DNA of 64,000 bases from Calocera cornea HHB12733. Taxonomy: Eukaryota; Basidiomycota; Dacrymycetes; Dacrymycetales; Dacrymycetaceae. Below the pieces are notes generated by a model. It did not search any database and was not told where the DNA came from. It saw only the letters and a list, made by a program, of their open reading frames with translations. Positions 47,891 to 61,668 of this stretch are shown here, in pieces. The stretch is taken from NCBI GenBank assembly GCA_001632435.1, contig KV423945.1, positions 62,001 to 126,000 of the forward strand. Direction: 5' to 3'. The position numbers and the translations under genes are program-made. How positions within the stretch are numbered: the first letter of the stretch is position 1; each line of letters starts with the position of its first letter.

Positions 47891-49705
47891 ATGTCCATGT
47901 CTTTGCCTGAGGGCGTATCGGAGCAGACATTACTGCATTGGCAAGCTGCCCTCCTCCAAATAACAGAACACTTGGAGCGTGGCATTCGTGGACATCAGGG
48001 GGACAGGCCATACTGGCAGCGAGTACAAGCTGAGGGTGATCGTCTCTTGGATGTGCTAGCCGAAGTGGGTCCCTCTATTGCCCTGCCCTGTGCTCTGACC
48101 TAGACGGATTCACTTGACAAATAGATATGGCATCTGCTCCCAGAGGAAGATGCATACGCGGCTGAAGAACAATTGGCATATATACTCAATCGCGCGGAAT
48201 CCGTATCGCAACTCACCGACCCGACCGTGGACGGGCAAGGCCAGCCGGCCGCCTGGATGTCCGCTGGCTCTGGGGGTGGCCGTCCAAAATTCATCATCAG
48301 CAAGGAGTTTCTTGTCACGGGATTACATGTGGTACCACGGCATACGGATCTGGCGAAATTCCTGGGCGTATCTGCCCGTACACTACAAAGAAGGATAGTC
48401 GAATATGGGCTCCGACCACCGGGTCCTCCGGTATATGTGGAACGGCGCAACGAGCAAGGGGAATTGGTCATAGAGCATACGCCCAAGCGTTCGCGCTGCA
48501 TCTGGAGCGACGAGACTTTGGATCTGGCCGTCAAGTGGGCACTGGATCGCTTTCCACGTTTGGGTCGTAAGATGTTGCAAGGGTACTTTGACGCGCAGGA
48601 GCCTATGTGCCAGAATGGCGACTTGAACGGGCCCTCCGTAGGCTGGCTCCACATCGACAGTTTGGCGAACGCATCCCGCTGGAGCGGAGGGAGTATCATG
48701 TTGCGGGCCCCAATGCACTTTGGCACGTAGATGCGCAACTGGGTAAGCTGCATAGTTCACGGTATAGGCCTTGAGACTCACCTAGCAACCTTGGCTACAG
48801 GGAACGTACGGTACGGGTTAGTATTCCACGGCTTGATAGACGGAGATTCCCGTCTATGTGTAGCCCTGCAAGTGTCCACGAACAACACAAAAGAAATGGT
48901 CTTCCGAGCATTCCGTGAGGCGTGCGAGCGCTATGGGACGCCTTCTCGTGTACGGGGTGACCATGGGGTGGAGAACCTCGACCTCGCGACTTGGATGATT
49001 CTCAAGAGAGGAATCAATTGTGGATCATTTATCTGGGGGCGGTGAGAAACAGATGCCTGCGTAGTGGAGGGAGATGGCACTGATCGGAACTGCTTTAGGT
49101 CTGTCCATAACGTACGTATCGAACGGATGTGGGTCGATGTGACGAAGGATTTCGGCGGCAAGTGGAAGAAGATATTTATCCATCTGGAGACGTGGTATGG
49201 ACTGGATATACAGCACAACGCCCACATCTGGCTTCTCCATCACCTGTTTCTTCACGACGTCAGAGCCGATGCCGAAATGTGGAGGGGTACATGGAATGCT
49301 CACCGTATGCGCACGCCAGACGGACCGATGCGATCCCCCAATCAGATGTGGTTTCTGGGCATGCTGCTCCAAGGCTATCATGGAATCCACGACGAAGGTC
49401 TGTGGAGAAGATCGCCCGAGCATGGCGGGGGGGAGATGTACGGCGTGGATTGGTGTGAACTGCAAGACGATGCGCTCATGCGGCACCATAGTGGATCGCA
49501 TCCGACGGGATTCACAGAGTTCCGCGTGGACGACCCAAGGTGCCCTCTCAGCGCGGAGGAGATACTGCAGCTGGACAGGGAGATCGAACCGTACATGCGC
49601 GGATGGAGTGCCATAGATTATTATCACCGGTGGGGAATGGGATTGAGGGCGATGCTTGGAGTCGAATCCAAAAGAGACGGACGGTACGAGACGTGGATTG
49701 GGTAG
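47891..49705 (+). CDS. DDE integrase/transposase, eukaryotic IS3-like integrase-core family (frameshifted)
   Basis: Likely the enzyme that moves the element. Exons 47891-48064, 48125-48742, 48801-49041, 49099-49705. The N-terminal half has a helix-turn-helix region (LAKFLGVSARTLQRRIVEYG) and FPRLGRKMLQGYF. The integrase core follows, with all three acidic residues: Asp in LWHVDAQL, Asp in RGDHGVENLDL, Glu in NVRIERMWVDV, plus DGDSRLCVALQVSTNN and WNAHRMRTPDGPMRSP, blocks shared with integrase-core proteins found in fish and fungi. At about 48,598-48,601 the frame changes by one base: the family pattern continues as AYVPEWRLERALRRL in another frame. Either a real frameshift, a sequencing error, or a 32-nt intron (48567-48598) explains it. 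Start could also be 47759. Confidence 0.72.
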
Positions 49706-50788
49706 CTGGTGAGGTCGATGCTCTAGGACCCGCTCCCGTCTTAGTTTAATACCTACCCTTGTGTTGTACCGAGATGCCACCAGCGTGTGGTGCCTGCCCC
49801 GTCTTGTTCATCGTCCGTCCCAGAGAGGGTACCTACCGGTACTGACCGGTACTGACCGGTACTGACCGGTACTGACCGGTACTGACCGGTACTGACCGGT
49901 ACTGACCGTTACTGACCGGTACTGACCGGTACTGACCGGTACTGACCGGTACTGACCGGTACCAACCGAAACTGATAGCACTAGACCACGGCAGCGGCAT
50001 TCACGGAGTCCAGAAAGAGGAGGTACACGAGAGCGAGAGGGTCCCACTCCACCACTCACGCCAAAGACGTCTGAACCCGTAGCAGCCACCGTTGATGATA
50101 TCGCCATGCAGCGAGTCAAGAGAGAGGCTGGGTCGAAGAGGCTTGAAATGGGGACGCAGTAGCCCGTGTGCCACGCCACCAAGGAGAGCAAGAGCAGATC
50201 AACATATATAAGCGTGAGCCACGGTTCGGCTCGACCGATTGGGCCTATGACGACAGTACCAGGTCAGCGACCGTCAATGTAAGGTACCACAGCCGAGCCG
50301 GCCAGGCAGACTGGTCGCGTCCCAGATGAGAGCGATGGGCGGGCGAGTTGTCCATGCGCCGCCGAGGAAAGCAAGAAGAGACGAGCAGTGCCGTGCGAAG
50401 CATACGCCTGTGGTAGTACCGTAGGAACCCAACAAATTGTTGGTTGGGGGGCGACAAGGCGCCGGCCCCCCCTGCCGAGCATGGGGGCCAAGGACGCACG
50501 ACTGCGTAACTACATCCATACAACAGCGGTGCGTAATGATACAGACATGTTGAGTGTAGGCTAGTGGAATACAGAGACATGTAAGACCCGAGGCAGAGTG
50601 ATAGACCTGACAATAACGTGTAAGTAGCTATTCAGAACAGCAAGGAGCACTACGCGCACCGTTACTGTACTAGAGAAAGAGAAGGTATACGAACGGCTAC
50701 CAAACGATCGGTCAGGACGGGGAGTGAGTCGACTGGACGGACACACGCACCAGGAAACCCACGGCAGCCGCGCTCTTTCACGCCCATC
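49706..50788. other. Element intergenic region with minisatellite
   Basis: About 1.1 kb between the integrase end and the next gene end (convergent). Holds the ACTGACCGGT array. The rest shows no coding potential; frames across the array encode a repeated artefact peptide. Confidence 0.55.
49835..49966. repeat. 10-bp minisatellite ACTGACCGGT, 12 copies
   Basis: Twelve consecutive units at 49841-49960, one with a single change (ACTGACCGTT), flanked by partial units. Each unit contains the half-palindrome ACCGGT and the ACCGGTAC core that resembles the TACCGACC words at both element ends. It lies about 130 bp downstream of the integrase stop codon. Confidence 0.95.
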
Positions 50789-51684
50789 TCAACACCCTCC
50801 TCCCGCCACAAGCTGAACGACCGCCGTAAGGCATTCGACGAATGCCGTGCAGAGGGAGCCACAGCCGCTGTTGGTCGGGCTCGTAGCATCGAACGTCGGG
50901 GGCGGGGCGTTCCACCCGTTGGGAGGGTACGCAGGCACGACGGTCATAGGCGGGGCCGGACCGTACTGATAGGAATACGGGTTGGCGGGGAGCCCAGGAC
51001 CGGCGGGGAGGACCGAGCTGTACTGCCAAACGGGGACGAGGGCAACAGTGGCGTAGGCGACGGGCGGGGGGAGAAGCTGAGGGATTGCATAAGGCAGGGA
51101 AGGGCCGTAATAAGCCATTGCGGGTATAGTGGCGAGGATGAGCAATCGAAGGTAGGTCGTGGTATGAGCTGGTATAGAGTGGTCACGATCTCGAGGGCGG
51201 GTGGGTGGGAGGACGTAATGTCGAGGAAGGCAGGGAGGGCGCGAGCGGGAGCTGAGTGGCGGTGAGGGTAGACCCTACTCCGCGTCCAGCTAGGGGGGCG
51301 TGACGATGCCGACGATGTTGTCACGCCCAGAGACCGGTCCCGCGAGTGCATGTCGGTACACGTGGTCTTCGACTGGCTCGTACTCGTATCGCTCGATGCA
51401 GATAGATGGTGCGACGGACTAGAGGCGCTTGGGTGACTGCGATCCCAATCCATAGTAGTACCAAGGAGCGGAGGGTGGATGGCGTTGGGCCATGCGTCAC
51501 AGTGACGGGGATTCGAACGTGAGCAAGTGAGTGGTAGGTTGGGAAGACATCGTTCATAGGATATCGAAGAGACGAACGTAAGCAGCCAGCGAGCCATTTC
51601 ATGGTACATCGAGCGAGAGGAGTCCACAAGTGATATAGGCATGGAGATAGCGGATGTTGACGGTGGGTTATGGGTGGGCGACAT
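50789..51684 (-). CDS. Element-encoded Ser/Pro/Tyr-rich protein with Cys-rich tail (281 aa)
   Basis: Two exons, 51684-51325 and 51274-50789, joined by a 50-nt phase-0 intron (donor GTGACA, acceptor GAGTAG). TATAAG on the minus strand at 51,757-51,762 is 72 bp before the ATG, in a good context (ACCATGTCG). The N-terminal part is Ser/Thr-rich. The C-terminal part is Pro/Tyr-rich (MAYYGPSLPYAIPQLL, NPYSYQYGPAPP) and ends with four spaced cysteines in GCGSLCTAFVECL and GGGC, somewhat like a CYSTM-type tail. No family identified. A shorter protein from the Met at 51118 (109 aa) is possible. Confidence 0.45.
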
Positions 51685-52192
51685 GGTAAAGAGTGTGGAG
51701 GGAGAATACGAAGAGGGGAGAAAGAGGTAAAGGGCCCAGTGGAACCCAAGGCAGCTTATAAGACCGGAAGGGCTAACACGTGTTTGAGCGGAAGTTATTG
51801 GACTGGGGGGTTGACGGCAGTATTCTGATTGGTGGACCAAGCCACACAGCCACGAGTGGCTGAAATCGCCTGTGGGACCAACGTCATATCCCAGGGCTTT
51901 ATTTTCGCATTATTCGGCCCAGCCAAAAGAGAAGGGGGATGATCGGCCTCGACCGGTGGGGATATCGCTCTAGGTAGGCAAGCATATCATCGAGCCATAC
52001 CAGCCGGTACTGATGTGTACGGGGGTAGGGAGGGAAGTCGCCGGAACCAGCTAGGAGAGCGAAATCAGAAGACGCGAGATTGAGGGTACCGGCCGCAGCT
52101 CATGGTCCAGCCAAGGATAAATAGACGGGGACGCGACGCGACTGACTCGCTCTTTCCCCCTTCCATAAACCATCTCCATAGCACGCGTGGAA
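51685..52192. promoter_or_regulatory. Divergent promoter between element genes
   Basis: About 500 bp between divergent starts. TATAAG (minus) serves the upstream gene. On the plus side, GGATAAATAG at about 52,115-52,124 is a possible TATA variant about 70 bp before the DUF6532-like gene. AGCCGGTACTGATG at about 52,000 is a single element-type motif. Confidence 0.45.
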
Positions 52193-54357
52193 ATGACTGT
52201 CCCCGCCGATCCAAACGCCCCTCAACCTGCACCAGCCGCTACCCGCACGAGGTCGACGGAGATGACCGCGGACAAGAGCAAGGAGCCTGTTGGGTCGCAC
52301 ACGCATACGTCGTCGTCGGGTGAAAAAGGTAACCAGGTTTGACCCCTCACTGTACTTGACTTTAACTAGGGTTGGAAGGTGAAACAGATAAGGATCGCAT
52401 GACGAGGAGGTTCGCAACGATCAAGATGCCCATTTTGGGCAGTGCGGTACGTGAAGGAAGATGGCTATATGCGCTTGTATGCGAGTCTAACGCCGCTCAA
52501 CAGAGGGAAGCTGTCGATAACAGATTGGATGAAGAGGGTATGGGTGGGAAGCACCTAGAAGGAACGTCGGTACGTGTTGGGACGCGTTTATATGGTCGTC
52601 TCTCATGCTGACGCCCTAATACAGACGGCTGCGCACGACGGCGAATCAGAACTAGAAGGAAGGGCTGGACAGACGAAAAGAGGATTGCCGGTACGCACCC
52701 CGTACCCACTTGTATGCGCCTGTCTAAGCCTCTAACGATGTGATACAGAGAGGAGGGCAGGAGCCTGAAGCTGATATTACTGGGATGAGTGTATGGAAAG
52801 GGAAGGAGCCCGCTGTACGTGCTGGTATCGATCTGTATGCAGGTGTCAACTATGCTGACGCAGGCATACAGAAACGACGCTATGAGGACGATACCAATGA
52901 GGAGGGGACGGCTTGGGCGAAGAAGGCCCGTGTAGAGATGGGGACTGGATCCGCTCGTATGGATATGGGAACGGGATTGGCTTCAAAGGTGTGTGACTTC
53001 ATGACGCTGGATATCAGAGATGGACAATTTATATAGCTGAGACAGGGCCAGGGATTCACACTGGCGGGAATGGCTTTAATGGACAACGGAGAATATGCTA
53101 TGGTATACGAGAAAGTGCAGCCGACGCTTTCGACGCAGCCCGCCCCGCCGCAATGGAACAGCGACCAGGTGGATCTAGACTTGACGGTGGAGGACGACTC
53201 GGACGAGGATGAGGCACAGGGCGCACAGAAGGCTGTGCGTACCCAAACGAAGGAGCAGCACGGCGGCCCGCGCCCGCGCCCTGCCGCTACGGCTAAGAAA
53301 ACCACCAGCACCAGCAACGCGAAGCAGGTACAAACTGTCATGCTGCCTACAATCAGACCAGTCGCCTCCAAAGCTCTTGCGGGCAAGGGAGAGGTCAAGA
53401 AGCCTTCGAATACCATCTCCCCCTTAGCCTTAGAGAGTCGCCTAGTGCGCGAAGCTATTGGCGTTTGGCAACTGCAGCAAGCTTGTATCGACCTGTACCC
53501 TTCGGACAAGGAATCCGAAGAATGGGCGACGACTGCATTGGCCGCTGCGGCAACGACCCTTACTAGCGAAGGAGGCGAAGAAATGAAGGCCAACCTCCAA
53601 AAGCTGCTCGAGAGACGGGAGACGCGTATCCTGCGCGAGGTGCGTCCTGTATCGAGGATATAGAGGATAGAACCGAACTGAACTATGATGACCAGATCCG
53701 CAACCATGAGGCGGACCTCTTTTCCACGGTCGTACAGACTGCGGCTACTGAAGTCCCCATATGTCTGCATGGTGTTTTCGACGGAGGGCGCGAGGCGATC
53801 GCGTGGCGCATCCGGACCTTGTTGAAGGATTTCAACTTCATCTACGACGGCTACGACTGGAAGACGGACGAGAGGACGATGAAACGTGCGGCCTTCTTGA
53901 GTCCCTGCGTAGTGGCCGTGATGAGCTCCGTCTGGAAGGAGGCGATCGAAAACACGGGTGCGGAGATGTTCGAACATATGCCTCTTTGTATGATGGCTGT
54001 GGGGACGCTGGGGGTGAGTACTCGGATTACCATGGGGTACCGAGACGTACTGACGGGAGCCCAACAGATCTGGGCATACCTCAAATACTGGTGGACTGGG
54101 GAGATGAAGCCCGTGGAACAAGTTTTCAAGATGGGCGAAATCCCCTTGACTTATGACCACCTCATATTGAATCTGGAAGGCTTTGAGAAGAAAAAGCCGG
54201 AAGTGTTCGCGGAGATACAGCGCAAGCTGCTGCAGCGCGTCAAGTGAGTGTTTCGATGGCTCCAGATGCTTCGGCGCTGACAAGAACTTGTAGGGTGTAT
54301 GGGGCCATTCAGGATACCCAGGGTGACATGTTCCTTGAGCCCGAAGAGGATGAGTAA
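52193..54357 (+). CDS. Second element-encoded DUF6532-like protein
   Basis: Ten exons, 568 aa: 52193-52328, 52370-52446, 52504-52569, 52625-52690, 52749-52814, 52872-52988, 53037-53625, 53664-54013, 54068-54243, 54294-54357. Exons 3, 4 and 5 are each exactly 66 nt, phase 0, separated by 55-58-nt introns with GTACG donors: an exon-intron tandem duplication. The N-terminal half is charged and disordered with a possible NLS (KRRYEDD..AWAKKARVE). The C-terminal half resembles DUF6532: LVREAIGVWQLQQACIDLY, AWRIRTLLKDFNFIYDGYDW, AAFLSPCVVAVMSSVWK, MPLCMMAVGTLG, IWAYLKYWWTGEM, YDHLILNLEGFEKK, with an acidic end (EPEEDE). The match is looser than for the 41,964 gene. The 38-nt intron at 53626-53663 is tentative. 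Confidence 0.6.
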
Positions 54358-54871
54358 TCGTGAGTGCAAATGGGGAGGGCTACGTGATGCGAGGAAGGAG
54401 AACCGGAGAGCAGGGCTATGGACGGAGAAGAATAACCGATCAAGAACATCGTGAATCATCATTAGTACGGACGTGAATCAAACAATGTATGGTATGAATC
54501 ATATACTCGCCATTTGCTTTAGGGAACATGGCAGGAATGTCAACCAAAATGGCGTAGAAGAGGAGGGGGAACGGGCGAAAGGTGCAATGCGCGTGTGACA
54601 TAATCGGACATACCGGATAATTTCCAATGGTACCTGTGCCATACCCAATGGAGATGTGCTGTATGGCGCAATGATTCTCAGGCTGCAATGCTGTAACGAC
54701 CAAGGAAGAGGGGACACAAGATGAACTGAACGAGGCGTATTTTACGTTGGTATAGAAGGTTTGAGGATGGGAGTAGACTGTGGCTCAGATGTATACATGA
54801 GACACAAGGGAAGGAGTGGGGAGCGTAATGGCAGAGTCATCCCGTGGAGTACGGGCGAGGGGTAGACTAAT
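54358..54871. other. Convergent gap inside the element
   Basis: About 510 bp, AT-richer than the flanking genes, containing two 3' ends. No gene, repeat or RNA seen. Confidence 0.5.
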
Positions 54872-56366
54872 CTAGTTGGTTAGGGGCAGTCGACTAGCCC
54901 AATACTGCTTGACACCCTTCACGGATTGATCGTCCCAGTTGTCAAGAAACCAAGACACGAGGGTGTAATAGAAGTCTTGGTAGTCAAAGACAGCTACTCC
55001 GGAGGCGATGGGAGTATTGTGGGAGGCGGTGGAAGAACGGTTGGTGGTATTTGAGGGGAGGGATGGCTCGGGGGTAGTGCTGTCTTCAAAGTCTGGAGGA
55101 TTGGCGAGAGCATAACGGACCTGCAAAATGTTAGGAAGTCTTGGGGTGGGGTGGTAGACGAGAGTACTAACGCGTACGGCCAGGTAACAGAGAGAAGTCA
55201 CAAAATAATCAGAATGAGTGGTTCCCAGCTGGGAGAGGGTAGGCATGTTGTAATGAATGTGAAGCCGGTTGTGGTACAAAATGTGAATGTACAGCTGAAT
55301 ACCATAACAGTGCGTCAGTTGAAGAAGAAGGTGAGGTACGCTAGTAACAAGCACACCTGTAGTAGTGCCGGGGCACAGAACCTGCCATCGGCAGGAAGGT
55401 GGGAAGCGCGCTTGGCATTGGGAAACAAGAAGGCGGGGAGCCCGAAGGGATCACACGGATGGGTAAGAGAATCGATGTCGTAAAGAAGAACGGGTACGGG
55501 GGGGTTGAACTCCAGGGAGGGGATGCCGTATTGGTTGATGACGGTAGGAAAGTAGTACCGGATCAGGGTGTCATCTCGATTGAGGACCCATGCATGACCA
55601 ATCTCCAGCTGTTGTAGGGAGAGGGTAAGGGCTGGTACTGCACTGGACAATATGGAAGAAGAAGTGCCCACCTCCTTGGATAGGCTCAGAAGATGGCGGT
55701 CTTGGGTAAGAATGGTTCGAATGGCGGGCACGACTTCAAGCAAAATTTTGATGTGCTCACGGGTGACCGAGAGCAGACTGATTGAAGGTGAGTACAAGTC
55801 TAAGGAAGAAATAGGACATACGAACCTGAGCTCAGTAAAGGAGCTAGGGTTAGACACACCCAGTTCCAGTGTAATGTCGCGGACAAGAGTGGAAGCCCTG
55901 GTAGCGATGTGAGTGGGAGAGGGTTGATGTAGGTAGAGGAGGGGAAGACCTCTCAGCGGTGAGGAGCTGGCTCGCCAAGTTGAAATGGACGGCTGCCAAG
56001 CGTAACAGCGGGTAGAAGGGGAATGTGATGGCTGCAAATTGGGTATACAGTGCTCCAGCGAGAACAATGGGCGATCTGGAGGTCATATCAGACTGGCGAG
56101 GATATACTGTAGGGCAGATGTATGACGGACATCACACGGGGATTCGCGGCAAGTAGGACGGGGAGGGTGCAGTGCAGCCTGTGAAACAGCCACGTCTGCA
56201 CATATGATGAATATTGGAGGAAAGGTCAAAGAGAAAGATCGCGCACGGCATGTTGATGCTCAACAGAGCAATAATAAGCATTCCGACATCCACTACAACA
56301 GCGTAGGCCACTGGTAGAATGGCAGAGCGCACATCGACGAGAGGCACTGGCTGGTGGAGCCGACAT
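54872..56366 (-). CDS. Element-encoded MYND-type zinc-finger protein
   Basis: Best frame-consistent model is 371 aa: 56366-56247, 56195-56160, 56106-56094, 56031-55950, 55897-55826, 55777-55357, 55294-55172, 55120-54872. The N-terminal MYND finger is complete after splicing: RCALC, CSGCRNAYYC, VEHQHATW, HRLHC, giving the usual C2-C2-C-C-H-C ligand order. MYND fingers bind proline-rich partners and are common in Agaricomycetes. The rest has hydrophobic and helical segments (TLVRDITLELGVS, REHIKILLEVVPAIRTIL, LQQLEIGHAWVL, FYYTLVSWFLDNWDD) of no recognised family. The 13-nt third exon is doubtful; a frameshift near 56,110-56,150 is the alternative. Confidence 0.6.
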
Positions 56367-56854
56367 TGAGAAGTAGGATGGGGAAGGCAGAACAGGGATG
56401 AGAGCGAGAGGGAAAGGAAGGGGGTAAGGTCTGAGTGAAGGAAAAATGGAAAAGATATACCTGAAAACACGGAGGGACGGCCAATGGGGGAGGCGTGATA
56501 TAGGAGGAGCCATGGGAGGAGGCATGGGGGCCAATGAGAGAGATGCGATAAACGGACCTTTGAAACAGAATATGGTCGTCAGGCGGGGGGGGGATGAGAC
56601 CCCAGAGTCACCGCGATCCGCAGAAAAGATGGGAAGCAGAAAGTACGAATAAAGGGAGAGGGGAGGGGATGAATATTGTCAGCTTGCACGGGCTGGGCAG
56701 AGGAATAAGGGGAGATGGGATGTTGCGGGGTCCGTACGGTGGGTACAGGATGGTACAGGTAAGTATGGGTCAGTACGGGTCGGTATACCTCTGCTAGGAC
56801 AGCGATGCTGGGTGGTACGGTGGCTCCCAGTAGGGATACCACCGGGTACCATCC

Positions 56855-56975
56855 GATACTGACCTATACCGACCTATACCGACAGGTACCGACAGGTACC
56901 GACAGGTACCGACAGGTACCGGACCAGACTAACAGTACGGGTAGGTATGGGTCGGTACGGGTCGGTATAGTTCCG
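56855..56975. repeat. Right subterminal repeats, GACAGGTACC and TACCGACC type
   Basis: Two GACCTATACC units (56861-56880), then four perfect tandem GACAGGTACC units (56881-56920), then inverted GGGTCGGTACGGGTCGGTA copies. Same 10-bp period and core as the left end and the central minisatellite. Confidence 0.85.
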
Positions 56976-56992
56976 CCCTTGCTCGGAAGCAA

Positions 56993-57005
56993 AGGTTTTG
57001 TCCGA
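56993..57005 (-). repeat. Right terminal inverted repeat
   Basis: AGGTTTTGTCCGA, the exact reverse complement of 35532-35544. The nearby internal TATAGTTCCG matches the left CGGAAGCTATA with one base inserted there. Confidence 0.7.
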
Positions 57006-57239
57006 AGTACACCACGATACACAACAACGCGTGTCCAGGACATCAGTGGCTATGCCTAATAACAGTCACGAGACGCGTCGTGCCCACGCGTAGGCATGCG
57101 AAATCACTCGCGTTCCGTCTCCCGTCTCAGTACGCCACTGCCCCTCTCAAGCACCTCCATATCACATAGACACGATACCCTGCCTCCTGCTTACTGGCCA
57201 CCGTCAATATAGGCCGTCAAGACCCTCCATCTACCTGAG

Positions 57240-61407
<4,168 letters not shown>

Positions 61408-61668
61408 CTCGTTCGTTTTCCGTGTCGTGGACCTGTACCCATAGGAGTTGTTAGTGGTGTGACTTTGATTTCTAATTTCTTGACACGACAGTCACAGCCT
61501 TCGATCATGACGCGGGGACGTCGCGCGTTTGCGTAAAAGGCGCGGTGCGGAAGCAGAATTGGCTTCTTACCCAAGTCAACAAAAGGGCAAACACGACTCG
61601 CCACCCTGAGCCACGACCGCAGACGCGCTTCCCCAGACTCACTGTGCACATCGCGCTCACCGTCCACC

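Larger units (their letters stand above)
35532..57005. mobile_element. Large multigene DNA transposon with terminal inverted repeats (about 21.5 kb)
   Basis: Bounded by a 13-bp perfect inverted repeat (TCGGACAAAACCT at 35532-35544, its complement at 56993-57005). A second shared word follows inside each end (CGGAAgCTATAC left, CGGAACTATAC right), and both ends carry subterminal TACCGACC repeats. Inside are eight intron-containing genes, including a DDE integrase. Housekeeping genes lie directly outside both ends and are intact. No obvious target-site duplication remains (left flank ends GCGTAAA, right flank starts AGTACAC), so the insertion may be old, or the true ends may be slightly different. 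The integrase type points to the eukaryotic IS3-like group; the size and cargo are unusual for it. I infer one element, but nested insertions cannot be excluded. Confidence 0.65.
56367..57239. other. Right end of the element and RecQ promoter
   Basis: The element part (to 57,005) is rich in GGTAC/TACCG words and ends with the inverted repeat. The remaining 234 bp are host sequence upstream of the RecQ start. No gene seen. Confidence 0.55.

Noticed and set aside
49808..50191. Minus-strand frame with a regular repeated peptide (VSTGQYRS type)
   Set aside because: It is only the translation of the 10-bp minisatellite, which is open in several frames.
35532..57005. Starship, KDZ or Maverick/Polinton identity for the element
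   Set aside because: No DUF3435 tyrosine recombinase, no KDZ transposase with its Cys-rich domains, and no DNA polymerase B, packaging ATPase or capsid gene seen; the integrase is of the IS3-like integrase-core type.
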